Assembly: GCA_944325735.1 (NCBI GenBank)
Contig: CALVBI010000002.1
Span: 434,001 to 498,000, forward strand
Direction: 5' to 3'
Source: Candidatus Gastranaerophilales bacterium
GTDB taxonomy: Bacteria > Cyanobacteriota > Vampirovibrionia > Gastranaerophilales > Gastranaerophilaceae
DNA length: 64,000 nt
Every line of letters starts with the position of its first letter. Positions within the stretch are counted from its first letter, which is position 1. The notes beneath the pieces are model-generated. The model did no database searches, was not told the DNA's origin, and worked only from the letters and a program-made list of their open reading frames with translations. Both the position numbers and the translations under genes were made by a program. This document shows, piece by piece, positions 34,013 to 43,400 of this stretch.

Positions 34013-35209
34013 ATGCCAATTGATTTTAATCCGCATATTTTATTTGTTAATAATAATCGACCTGTTTTGCAAAATATTGTAAATTCAACTTTTCTAGCAA
34101 ATCAACCGATACAGGATACTTTTACAAAAACTGTACAGACAAATTCATTGTATGACGGAATTAAAATAGAGAAAAAGTCTTTTGGTAAGATTGAAAAGAC
34201 AGGTAAGCAGGCTGAATTATATACAATTACAAATAAAAATGGCGCAAGTGTAAGTTTATCTTCTTTTGGAGCTACTATTACATCAATAAAAGTTCCTGAT
34301 AAAAACGGGAAATTAATCGATGTCGCTCAAGGGTATGATTCTGTAACGCCTTACGAAAAATCTCCGATTGGGCATGCTGGTGGCACAATTGGACCTTGTG
34401 CAAATAAAATTAATAAAGGAACTTTTAAACTCGGAGAAAAAGAATATAAGTTAGATTGCAATAAAGATAACGGGCTAACTCATTCTCATGGCGGTAAAGA
34501 AGGGTTAGATGTTAAAAACTGGAATGCAGAAGTATTAAAAGATGGTATTAAATTTACTTATAATAAAAAGGATATGGAAGGCGGATATCCAGCAAATGTA
34601 AAAATGTCTGTGACATATAAGTTTGATAACAACAATAATTTATCTGTAAAATACGAGGCTCAATCAGACAATGATACCATTTTGAATTTGACAAATCATT
34701 CTTATTTTAATCTTGATGGTGCAGAAAATACTTATGAAAATTCTGTAATGGAACATATAATTCATTTGCCAAATTCTTCTAAATATACTCCAGTGAATGA
34801 AATTGCAATTCCGACAGGTGAAATAAAATCTGTAGATGGTACTGATTTTGATTTCAGAACTCCAAAAAAATTATCAGAGATAAATAAAAACGGTTATGAT
34901 CAGAATTTTGTTGTAGATAATTATGACGGAAAGACAATAATTGAAGTCGCTAGAGTAAAGTCTGAAAAATCAGGGATAAATATGAATGTGTCTACTGATT
35001 TACCCGGATTTCAGTTTTATACGGCTAATAATTTAGGTAAAGATTCTCAACCTTTAGGAAAAGATGGAAAAAGGTATGAAAAACATTCAGCTTTATGTGT
35101 GGAACCTCAATTTTTCCCTGATGCAATAAATACATTTGAAGAAAAACCTGTTTTGAAAAAAGGTGATAAATATAATCGAACAATAATTTATTCTTTTGGG
35201 AATATTTAA
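34013..35209 (+). CDS. galM: Aldose 1-epimerase with N-terminal extension
   Basis: 398 aa. The galactose mutarotase domain starts near residue 50: SFGATITSIKVPDKNGKLID, GGTIGPCANKINKGTF, LTHSHGGKEGLD, NLTNHSYFNL (catalytic His) and CVEPQFFPDA (catalytic Glu). It interconverts alpha and beta hexoses. The first 50 residues are an extra polar segment with QDTFTKT at 34-40, matching QDTFEKS at 35-41 of the 5'-nucleotidase. No Sec signal. ATAAAGGAGTG lies before the ATG, and TGCTATGAT upstream is an extended -10. Confidence 0.9.
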   Translation: MPIDFNPHILFVNNNRPVLQNIVNSTFLANQPIQDTFTKTVQTNSLYDGIKIEKKSFGKIEKTGKQAELYTITNKNGASVSLSSFGATITSIKVPDKNGKLIDVAQGYDSVTPYEKSPIGHAGGTIGPCANKINKGTFKLGEKEYKLDCNKDNGLTHSHGGKEGLDVKNWNAEVLKDGIKFTYNKKDMEGGYPANVKMSVTYKFDNNNNLSVKYEAQSDNDTILNLTNHSYFNLDGAENTYENSVMEHIIHLPNSSKYTPVNEIAIPTGEIKSVDGTDFDFRTPKKLSEINKNGYDQNFVVDNYDGKTIIEVARVKSEKSGINMNVSTDLPGFQFYTANNLGKDSQPLGKDGKRYEKHSALCVEPQFFPDAINTFEEKPVLKKGDKYNRTIIYSFGNI

Positions 35210-35270
35210 CTTTAAATATTCATACGTTTAGCTAATTTTATAATTTTCAAATAAATTGTATTATGAAATA

Positions 35271-35666
35271 ATGAGGCAATTCTTATTATTGATTTTAATA
35301 CTGAATTTAATTTCAATATCAGCTTTTGCTGCTACTCCTAAAAATCATAAATTTTATGAAAAAGATTATCAAAACTATTGGTGTAGTGCAAACGGTGGTA
35401 TGACAGAAGTAATTTTGCCTGATAAAGCCAGAGTAGATTGCGTGACAAAGACTCATGCTATAGAATTTGATTTCGCTAAAAAATGGGCAGAAAGTATCGG
35501 TCAATCTCTGTATTATGGGGAACAGTTACATAAAAAAGCAGGAATTGTTTTGATTTCTGAAAATGGTCAAAGTGATGAAAAATATATAAAACGTGTAAAA
35601 TCAGTAGCGAATTATCACAATATTGATTTATGGATAATTACACCAGGGCAAATGAAATGTAAATAA
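35271..35666 (+). CDS. Small secreted protein, possibly PD-(D/E)xK-nuclease-like
   Basis: 131 aa from ATG 35271; an in-frame TTG lies five codons upstream. Signal peptide MRQFLLLILILNLISISAFA. The mature part has WCSANGGMTEVILPDKARVD followed by CVTKTHAIEFDFAKKWAESI and GQSLYYGEQLHKKAGIVLI. The E...RVDC...AIEFDxA.KWxE.IGQSLYY pattern resembles uncharacterised proteins with a restriction-endonuclease-like fold; this is inference. Two conserved Cys may form a disulfide. No Shine-Dalgarno is evident at either start. Confidence 0.65.
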   Translation: MRQFLLLILILNLISISAFAATPKNHKFYEKDYQNYWCSANGGMTEVILPDKARVDCVTKTHAIEFDFAKKWAESIGQSLYYGEQLHKKAGIVLISENGQSDEKYIKRVKSVANYHNIDLWIITPGQMKCK

Positions 35667-35756
35667 TTTTTAAGAATAAATTCATAATAAGAGCAATTTC
35701 CTAAAATGTAATGACTTTATATATATGGGGATTTTAATTTTTGGGGATTAAATTTA

Positions 35757-37244
35757 ATGGCAAATACTATACAATTAGTGTCATCAATAGCTAATACTTT
35801 GACAAAAGGTGTTAAACCTCCTGTTACAAGTAAAAAAGTTATTAACGTTAAAGATGTTATTTCAAGTCTTAATAGGGGAACTAGTTCCCAAACTTCAAGA
35901 ATTGGCGATACAGTTCAATTATCATTAAAGAAGTTTTTAGCGCCAACTGATAAGGAAGTTAAGGAGTTATTATCAAAACATTCTATTACTGGTAATAGTT
36001 TTTGTGGTGGAGATGTTTTGTTATCAAAACCTTTTGTAAATAGCAATAATAACATATTTCTTAAACGTTTAGATGAATTATTTCCAGTAGTTAAAGGTAA
36101 AAAGACATATGATATAGAAGATATTATAGTCTGCTTAGAAGATATTAATCATACTCGTTATAACGATAAAGAGGTATTTTTACAACAATTCATTAAAGAT
36201 TTAAAAGATGTAAAATCAATGACAGATAAATCAGGTAATGCATTATTCGATCAAGGTGTAACGTCTTTGTACTCAATGAAAGCTATTTTACAAGCAAAAT
36301 ATAATAATCCTGAAAGGTATAAAGATATTATTGATTTATATAAATTAGTAAAACAAGATAAAGCACCTAGTTATATTCTTAAAGGTTTAATTCCTGAAGG
36401 CGAATTTCATCACCTTGCTAAAGTTGATATTGCCAAGCTCTCAAAGGGGAAAAATTACTTTGAACAGTTTGACAATGTTGTATCAAAGTCTGAAATTCTT
36501 GGAAGAACACAAAATGGGGATGCTTTTTCTATTGGTAATAAAATGTATGTCAGAACCATTGATAATTATGAAGAATTGAATCTTTCTAAAATGATGTATG
36601 AAAAATTATTCCCACCAATTGAGCGCTATGCTATGGCTCAAACTGAAAATTCTTGCCATTTTGTAGCTACTCTTGATGGTGTTATTAAAAATCCTGAATC
36701 AAGAATTAATTTTTATAAGATGTTTACGCAAACAGGAGAACATACTTTAACAATTAAGCTTCCAGGTCTTAATACGGTTCCAATTGATTTTGATTTAAGA
36801 AGTCTTGATTATTTAAATAGTGAATATTTGCAAGGTGCTTTAGGACATAAAATGATTGAGCATTCTGTTGGTTTGAATATAAATCGAATAATGAATGAAC
36901 CAACTAAAAATACGTTATTTTATATAAATGGAGGTGGAAATCCTGAGGCTTATGATATTCCAATGCTTTTAGGTAGGGGGGCAGATAAAATTATTCAAGC
37001 AACTGCAAGTTGTAAGAAATCTCTCTTAAATAAATCTTCAGGTAATGTACTAACAGTATTAAGAGCAGAAAATGCAAAAGCAAGTGATGGATATTTGCCA
37101 GATGTTGTTAATAGAAATATAGGTTTCACTGGTGGGCATGTATTTTCTGCTCAAAAAGGAAAACTTTCAAATCCTTGGAATACTATTGAAATGTTACCGT
37201 ATCCAGAAATTGAATGCCCAAATCCTTATGCTATATATGTATAA
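35757..37244 (+). CDS. Candidate calpain/papain-fold cysteine peptidase, otherwise unknown
   Basis: 495 aa, no family assigned with certainty. In the C-terminal half AQTENSCHFVATLDGVI has a Gln five residues before Cys300, like the oxyanion-hole Gln and nucleophile of calpains. GGHVFSAQKGKLSNPWNTIE supplies His461 and Asn472 in a GHxFS...NPW context that resembles the calpain GHAYS...RNPWG motif. Residues 1-290 are helical with no known domain. No signal peptide. What I see is the Cys-His-Asn order and local motifs; proteolysis is inferred. The second candidate of this kind is at 4662. Confidence 0.55.
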   Translation: MANTIQLVSSIANTLTKGVKPPVTSKKVINVKDVISSLNRGTSSQTSRIGDTVQLSLKKFLAPTDKEVKELLSKHSITGNSFCGGDVLLSKPFVNSNNNIFLKRLDELFPVVKGKKTYDIEDIIVCLEDINHTRYNDKEVFLQQFIKDLKDVKSMTDKSGNALFDQGVTSLYSMKAILQAKYNNPERYKDIIDLYKLVKQDKAPSYILKGLIPEGEFHHLAKVDIAKLSKGKNYFEQFDNVVSKSEILGRTQNGDAFSIGNKMYVRTIDNYEELNLSKMMYEKLFPPIERYAMAQTENSCHFVATLDGVIKNPESRINFYKMFTQTGEHTLTIKLPGLNTVPIDFDLRSLDYLNSEYLQGALGHKMIEHSVGLNINRIMNEPTKNTLFYINGGGNPEAYDIPMLLGRGADKIIQATASCKKSLLNKSSGNVLTVLRAENAKASDGYLPDVVNRNIGFTGGHVFSAQKGKLSNPWNTIEMLPYPEIECPNPYAIYV

Positions 37245-37277
37245 AATAATTGTATTTTTTTGTATTATATTTAAAAT

Positions 37278-37303
37278 AAAAAGACCTCATAAGAGGTCTT
37301 TTT
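37278..37303. terminator. Bidirectional terminator between calpain-like gene and tRNAs
   Basis: AAAAAGACCTC-ataa-GAGGTCTTTTT, an 11-bp perfect stem. It ends the plus-strand gene and, on the minus strand, the tRNA-Thr/Thr/Tyr transcript. Confidence 0.85.
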
Positions 37304-37306
37304 AAA

Positions 37307-37392
37307 TGGTGGGCAAGGGTGGATTCGAACCACCGTAGTCTCGCGACGGCAGATTTACAGTCTGCTCCCTTTAGCCACTCGGGCACCTACCC
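37307..37392 (-). tRNA. tRNA-Tyr (GTA)
   Basis: The minus strand folds as a class II tRNA with a long variable arm. Acceptor GGGTAGG pairs with CTTGCCC; the anticodon arm is CAGAC-TGTAAAT-CTG with GTA; the T arm contains GGTTCGAATCC. The 3' CCA is encoded. Last of three tRNAs in a row. Confidence 0.95.
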
Positions 37393-37411
37393 ATATTTAA
37401 TTTTCAAAATT

Positions 37412-37483
37412 TGCCTTTGACGGGATTTGAACCCGTGGCCTCTCCCTTACCAAGGGAGTGCGCTACCCCTGCGCCACAAAGGC
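37412..37483 (-). tRNA. tRNA-Thr (GGT)
   Basis: Acceptor GCCTTTG pairs with CAAAGGC; anticodon stem-loop CTCCC-TTGGTAA-GGGAG gives GGT; T arm contains GGGTTCAAATCCC. The CCA end is not encoded. Confidence 0.95.
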
Positions 37484-37515
37484 TAATGCCACAAGGGCTT
37501 TTATTTAATAAAAAA

Positions 37516-37587
37516 TGCCGACTATAGGAATCGAACCTACAACCTACGGTTTACAAAACCGTTGCTCTACCATTGAGCCAAGTCGGC
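37516..37587 (-). tRNA. tRNA-Thr (TGT)
   Basis: Acceptor GCCGACT pairs with AGTCGGC; anticodon stem-loop ACGGT-TTTGTAA-ACCGT gives TGT; T arm has GGTTCGATTCC. CCA is not encoded. First of the three-tRNA cluster, which resembles the Thr/Tyr/Gly tRNA grouping seen near tuf in other bacteria, but no tuf is present. Confidence 0.95.
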
Positions 37588-37697
37588 TAACCACATGAAT
37601 TATTGTATTAAGAAAATACTTAAATGTCAAGACTTTCTTTTTATATTTGTTGTATAATTTTTTTAGCAAATTTTTATATTAAGAAAGGCTTGGATAT

Positions 37698-38039
37698 ATG
37701 TTTAGAAGTATTGCCCCTATAATATTGTTAACTATTTCAAATATATTTATGACTTTTGCTTGGTATGGACATTTAAAGCATAAGTCTGCAGCTTTGTGGT
37801 TAGTTATTCTAGTTAGTTGGGGCATAGCGTTTTTTGAATATTGTTTTCAAGTTCCTGCAAACAGAATTGGCAGCAGTGTATATTCTGCTGCACAATTAAA
37901 GACTATACAAGAGGTAATTACTCTTTTAGTATTTAGCGTATTTTCCGTTTTGTACTTAAAAGAAGAATTTAAGTGGAACTATTTAGTTGGATTTGTATTT
38001 ATAATTTTTGCAGTATTTTTTATTTTTAAAAAATGGTAA
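37698..38039 (+). CDS. DUF486 / DMT-superfamily small membrane protein
   Basis: 113 aa with four membrane helices. The opening (APIILLTISNIFMTFAWYGH), the middle FFEYCFQVPANRIG and the AQLKTIQEVITLLVFSVFS stretch are characteristic of DUF486, a small-multidrug-resistance-sized member of the drug/metabolite transporter superfamily. Function is not known. AAGAAAGGC lies upstream of the ATG. Confidence 0.88.
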   Translation: MFRSIAPIILLTISNIFMTFAWYGHLKHKSAALWLVILVSWGIAFFEYCFQVPANRIGSSVYSAAQLKTIQEVITLLVFSVFSVLYLKEEFKWNYLVGFVFIIFAVFFIFKKW

Positions 38040-38041
38040 TT

Positions 38042-39646
38042 TTATTTTTCAAAAACAAATACTCTGTAATATTTTAATTTAGTTGCACTTGTGATTTTTA
38101 AATATTTTTGGCAAATCATGAAGGCTTCTGCGTTCATTCTTGAAAGGCTACCTGTCATGACTGGGATTTTTCTATATTCATCCTTGCTTTTGAGTGGGTA
38201 TGAATTATAATTTTCATCCCAAATATAGAAAATTTTATCATGCTTATTCATTGGCGCAATGACTCTAGATACAAAATCTTTTTCAAATTCTTGATTAATT
38301 TGTTCTGGGTTAATTACAAAATTCTCATATTTCTCATATATATTTTGAATATTTGGATTCATTGCATAAGGTTCATGAACAAAGTCTTGTAATAAGCTGA
38401 ATTTTTTTCCATTAAAATTAATGTATTTATCAAAATCATTTTTTCTTAGGGCAAGGACAATTGAGTCAGAATCTTTTATGCCATAATTATTTAATACTAT
38501 TGCTGTTGGTTTTTCTCCTAAATCACGATATCCTCTTACAGCACTTTGTGGTGATGCTATTAGGTATAGTGTGTTTATTAATAATAGATATGTGATTATT
38601 ATTTTTAATTTTATTGGTTTTATTTCTCTCAAGCCAAGGCTTATTAGTAGTAAAAATGGGGTTACAGCAAGAATAGTGTATCTTGTAAGCATTCTAAGTC
38701 CACTATTCATACAAAGTATAGTTTCAAATAGTAAAAATAATATTGGCAATGCTAGGATATAAGCATTGTTTTTATTATCTTTAATAGCTCTAAACATGCC
38801 ATAAAAGGCTATTCCAACTGGTATGTATAAAAAGATGATTTGTAATAAACCAAGTGTTGGAATATAAACTTTGGGATTATTGTATATTCCGATAATACTA
38901 GGAGTAAAGTAATTTTGTATAAGTACAAATGTTGTAAATATATTGCTTGTGAATATCCAGTTTGCGCTTTCGTATTTTCCCATATGAGTTAATATGTAAA
39001 TGGCAAATGGTAGTATTGAGGCTACAAGAATTATGTTTGAGATTAAAAAGTTTTTTAGTACTTTTTTATTTTTTAGAAGTATGTAAGTTAGTACAACAAG
39101 TCCTTGAGCTATTACATATAGTACTCCTATTGTGAATGTGTATACTATTGCAGCATTTGCAAGTATGTAGCCTAAGTAATCTTTTATATTGTTATTTTTT
39201 ATTATTCTAATTATGAAAAACATTGAAATAGTCACAAAAAGAGATAAAAATATGTAAAATTTAACTTCTTGAGAATAAAAAATTAATGTAGCATTAATAG
39301 CAGTTAAAAAAGCAAAAATATTTCCTGTTGTTTCATCTTTAATTTCTTTCCCTGTAAAAAATGCCATTACAACATTTAACACTCCAGCCAGTACCGAAAA
39401 TAATCTTATTGTAATATCTCCATTTCCGAATATTTTCATCCAAACTGCAAGCATTAATTGATATAGAGGAAAATGTACATCAGCATCTACTGCTGCTTTT
39501 ATAATATCTAAAGGATCACCTGCAATTGTTTGGTTATACATTACCATTTCATTGTGCCAAAATCCTGCAGGCTTATCGATAAATAGTATACGTAAAATAA
39601 TTGCAAATAAAACTAATAGTATAAATATAATTTTGTCTTTTTTCAT
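38042..39646 (-). CDS. GT-C membrane glycosyltransferase (GT39/ArnT-like)
   Basis: 534 aa with about ten membrane segments in residues 5-370 and a soluble C-terminal domain. The first loop contains DKPAGFWHNEMVMYNQTIAG and the HFPLYQLMLAVWMKIFGNGD region, which match the PMT/ArnT layout (an acidic residue in loop 1 and a HPPxY-like motif, here HFPLY). Such enzymes transfer sugars from polyprenyl-phosphate donors to proteins or lipids at the periplasmic side. The acceptor is unknown. It is convergent with the DUF486 gene, 2 bp apart. Confidence 0.82.
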   Translation of the reverse strand: MKKDKIIFILLVLFAIILRILFIDKPAGFWHNEMVMYNQTIAGDPLDIIKAAVDADVHFPLYQLMLAVWMKIFGNGDITIRLFSVLAGVLNVVMAFFTGKEIKDETTGNIFAFLTAINATLIFYSQEVKFYIFLSLFVTISMFFIIRIIKNNNIKDYLGYILANAAIVYTFTIGVLYVIAQGLVVLTYILLKNKKVLKNFLISNIILVASILPFAIYILTHMGKYESANWIFTSNIFTTFVLIQNYFTPSIIGIYNNPKVYIPTLGLLQIIFLYIPVGIAFYGMFRAIKDNKNNAYILALPILFLLFETILCMNSGLRMLTRYTILAVTPFLLLISLGLREIKPIKLKIIITYLLLINTLYLIASPQSAVRGYRDLGEKPTAIVLNNYGIKDSDSIVLALRKNDFDKYINFNGKKFSLLQDFVHEPYAMNPNIQNIYEKYENFVINPEQINQEFEKDFVSRVIAPMNKHDKIFYIWDENYNSYPLKSKDEYRKIPVMTGSLSRMNAEAFMICQKYLKITSATKLKYYRVFVFEK

Positions 39647-39681
39647 AATTTCCTCTTATATCCCAATTTATTAAGTAAAAA

Positions 39682-39753
39682 AGCGGACGACGGGACTCGA
39701 ACCCGCGACGTCAACCTTGGGAAGGTTGCATTCTACCACTGAATTACATCCGC
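39682..39753 (-). tRNA. tRNA-Gly (CCC)
   Basis: Acceptor GCGGATG pairs with CGTCCGC; anticodon stem-loop CAACC-TTCCCAA-GGTTG gives CCC; T arm has GGGTTCGAGTCCC. CCA is not encoded. Confidence 0.93.
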
Positions 39754-39870
39754 ATGATATTTAAATTTTAACTATGTAATTTTATCAAATATGCAAAAGT
39801 CATGCAAGTAAAATTTGTATTTAGTATAAAGTTATATTTGATAATTAATATCAATAAAATCTTCTAAAAT

Positions 39871-39900
39871 AAAAAAGAGCCTGAAAATCAGACTCTTTTT
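39871..39900 (-). terminator. Intrinsic terminator downstream of tRNA-Gly(GCC)
   Basis: AAAAAGAG(c)CTGA-aaa-TCAG(a)CTCTTTTT: a 12-bp stem with one mismatch and flanking A/T runs, immediately 3' of the tRNA on the minus strand. Confidence 0.8.
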
Positions 39901-39902
39901 TA

Positions 39903-39977
39903 TGGAGCGGGAGACGAGGCTCGAACTCGCGACATCCTCCTTGGCAAGGAGGCATTCTACCACTGAATTACCCCCGC
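39903..39977 (-). tRNA. tRNA-Gly (GCC)
   Basis: Acceptor GCGGGGG pairs with CTCCCGC (one G-T); anticodon stem-loop CCTCC-TTGCCAA-GGAGG gives GCC; T arm has GAGTTCGAGCC. The 3' CCA is encoded, unlike in the neighbouring tRNA-Gly(CCC). Confidence 0.95.
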
Positions 39978-40031
39978 ATTGGGTACTTTTTTATTATTAC
40001 ATAAACATTTTTTTTTTGCAAGTGTTTTTTA

Positions 40032-40469
40032 TTATTTAAAGAAAAATTTTTTTATTTTATTTATTATCATATTGCTAATATTTTGTTTTTTCTTTGGTAA
40101 TACTAAGTTTTCATCATTATACATTGATATTTCACATGGCATAATATCAATTTTATTTTTCCAGTCTTTTATTTTTTTTGTTTGTTCTTCTATTATTTCC
40201 TTAATATGTTCTTTTGCATATTTTGCTGAATATACTATTTCATTTATGTGTTCAGATATTCCATTTGTTTTTGGTTGATGTCTATAGTGTGTGGAAAGGC
40301 TGAATACAAAATCGTCATATTGAATATAATGTGTTATATTATTATTTCCGCAATTATATTTTAATTTTTTTATTTCAGACTGATTTTTATAAAATTTATT
40401 GTAAGATTTTTTATTTATAAATATAATTTTAGCATTTTTGTTCGTTATTTTTTGATTAATATTTAGCAT
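40032..40469 (-). CDS. Hypothetical protein downstream of dnaE
   Basis: 145 aa, basic, Lys/Asn/Ile-rich, not recognised. The C-terminal half is helical (YSAKYAKEHIKEIIEEQTKK). It starts 7 bp inside the end of dnaE, consistent with translational coupling. The base composition is even more AT-rich than dnaE. It may be a recently acquired or fast-evolving gene; coding status is likely from the overlap and absence of competing frames, but not proven. Confidence 0.5.
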   Translation of the reverse strand: MLNINQKITNKNAKIIFINKKSYNKFYKNQSEIKKLKYNCGNNNITHYIQYDDFVFSLSTHYRHQPKTNGISEHINEIVYSAKYAKEHIKEIIEEQTKKIKDWKNKIDIMPCEISMYNDENLVLPKKKQNISNMIINKIKKFFFK

Positions 40470-43400
40470 GCGACAGCTTCTTCAGGTTTAGCACTATCCA
40501 TTGAACGAACATCTATTTTTATTCTTTCAGAGAATGCTTTATTTAATTTGTTTATCAGGTCATTAGATGAATTTACCCAGAATAGTGAAGATGTAAGAAT
40601 TTTTACGTCGTTATCAAAATCTTTTAATTTAAACGTAACTGGATCAGATCCTGAATATTGGCATAGGATATTTTTTAATAATACTATTTCTTCAAATTTA
40701 AAGTCATCAATTAATGAAATTGTAAAAATGTTAGAGTTGTCTACAGTTTTTACTGTTTCAACAATTAATGATGGAGGTTCATCGTCACTTCTTCTGTTTA
40801 CTTTTCCTGAAATAATTACTCGTTGTTCATTTTGCAAGTAATCACCATATTCTTGGATTTTTCCGTTGAATGCTATAACTTCAATTTTTCCTGAAAGATC
40901 TTCAACAGTTATAAATCTGATAAATTTTGTCGGATCTTTTTTTGTTGGAATTTGTTTTACTGCAGTAATAAGACCGCAAATCGTAACAATTTTGTCATTT
41001 GGTTGTTCTGGAATTTCTGTTATTTTATGAGTCATCAAGAATGGTAATTTATCTCTAATTGTAGATAGTGGGTGACTTGTTACATAAAATCCCAAAAATT
41101 CTTTTTCAAAGTTTTGTAATGTTCTTGCATCATATTCTTCATCAGAGCCTGCTAGTTGGAATTTTGCATCTTCTATTGCTGATGTATCTCCTAGCATGTC
41201 AAATAAACTGCCTTGACCAGACTCTTTAGCTTTTGATTCTTTAGAAGCAGTTGCTGTTATGTATTCAATATTATCCATTAATTGTTTTCTGCTTTTTTCT
41301 ATTGATGCAAATGCTCCTGCTTTAATTAATCCTTCAAGAGTTTTTTTGTTTGAACATTTAGTATCTAAGCGTTTAATATAATCATAAATTGATTTATAAT
41401 CACCATTTTCTTCTCTTTCTTTGATGATTTCTTCAATTACTCCTTCTCCGACTTGTTTAATTGATGCAAGTCCGAAACGAATATTTTTGCCGTCTGGTGC
41501 ATATTCAAGATATGATTTGTTAATGTCTGGTGGTAAAACTTTTATTCCATATTTCAATGCTTCTTCAATGTAAGCTTGAGTTTTATCTTGATCTCCTGCA
41601 ACACTTGATAATAGTGCTGATAAATATTCAACAGGATAATGACATTTTAGATACGCTGTTTGATATGCCACGAAGGCGTAAGCTGATGAGTGAGCTCTGT
41701 TAAAGCAGTATGCTGCGAAGTTTTGAATTTGTTCAAAAAGTTTAGTTGCATCTTCTGCTTTCATACCGTATTTTGCAGAACCCTCAATTAATTTATCTTT
41801 TTGAGCAGCCATAGCTACAGGGTCTTTGTGTCCCATCATACGGCGAACTTGGTCAGCTTGACCTAAAGAGTAATCTGCCATGACTTGGAAAATCTGCATG
41901 ATTTGCTCTTGGTATACCATTGTGCCATATGTATCTTTTAGAATTGGCTCTAATCTTGGGTGTGCGTATGTAATTGCTTGACGACCATGTTTTCTTTCTA
42001 CGAAGTCATCTACCATGCCTGACCCTAAAGGTCCAGGTCTGAATAAGGCAACCAAAGCACCTAAATCTTCAAAAACGTCTGGTTTTAACTTTTTTACCAA
42101 ACTTGTCATACCTGAAGATTCAAGTTGGAATACGCCGACAGTTTCTCCTCGAACTAACATATCATATGTTGGTTTGTCATCTAGAGGGATATGGTTAATA
42201 TCAACATCTATTCCTTGACATTTTTTTACGAGTTTAACTGTTTTATGAATCATTGTAAGGTTACGCAGACCCAAAAAGTCCATTTTTAGAAGTTTCATTT
42301 TTTCTAAAATTTCTCTGTGGTACTGCGTAATAATGATACCGTCTTTTGAAGGTTGTACAGGTACGATTTGATCAAGTGGTTTGTATGAGATAATTACACC
42401 TGCAGCGTGCATACCTATACCGCATTTAATACCTTCTACATTTTTAGCTGTATCTATAACCCTTTTTATTTCTTCATCTGTGTCGTAAAGATTTTTTAGT
42501 TCGGATCCTTCAATCATTGAACCTTCAATTGTATCTTCGATTAAGGAAGCTGTTTTATTACTTTTTGCATATTCCATTCCGAATACTCTTGCAACACTTT
42601 TGAATGCGTTTCTTGCTGCAAGTGTATTGAATGTAATAATCTGACATACTTTATCTTCGCCGTATTTTTTTACAACATAGTCAATAACTTCTCCACGTTT
42701 TTCAATACAAAAGTCTGTATCAATATCAGGCATGCTGAAACGTTCAGGGTTTAAGAATCTTTCAAACAACAGATGGTGTCTGATAGGGTCTAAGTCCGTA
42801 ATATCAAGAGCATATGCAACAACTGAACCTGCTGCTGAACCCCTGCCAGGTCCAACTGGAATATCGTGAGTTTTTGCAAAGTGTATGAAATCCCAAGTTA
42901 TTAAGAAGTATGCAGAAAATCCCATTTTCTCAATAATACCAAGTTCATATTTTACACGTTCTTTAAGTTCTGGTGTTATTTCTTCTTCTTTGTATTTTCT
43001 TTTAAGACCTTGCATTACAAGTTCTTCTAAGTAAGAATCTGTTGTGTGATTTGGTGGAACTTTGAAATCTGGTAATGGTGCTTCCCATTTAATTGTAACG
43101 TGACACTGTTCTGCTATATCAACTGTGTTTTTTATACATTGGTCAAAAGTTTCTGAATCCATCCATTTAAAGGCATCACGCATTTCAGAAACTGTTTTTA
43201 CATAAAACTCATTATTAGGGAAATGAAAACGATTTTCTTCATCTTTCATAGACTGAGTCTGCATACAAAGTAAGGTATCATGCCAGTCTGCATCTTCTTT
43301 TCTTAAATAGTGAGAGTCGTTTGTGATAATCATTTTTATATCAAGTTCTTTTGCAAGCTTGATTAAATCAGGATTAGTTCTTTTTTGTTCTTCCAGTCCA

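Noticed and set aside
36976-36981. Run of six G within the calpain-like gene
   Set aside because: It is short, lies deep inside a conserved reading frame, and lacks the TGTC leader context of the pilin tracts. Chance is sufficient.
37280-39980. tRNA cluster as an integration site for a mobile element
   Set aside because: No integrase, no direct repeat of a tRNA 3' end, and the intervening genes look ordinary for this genome.
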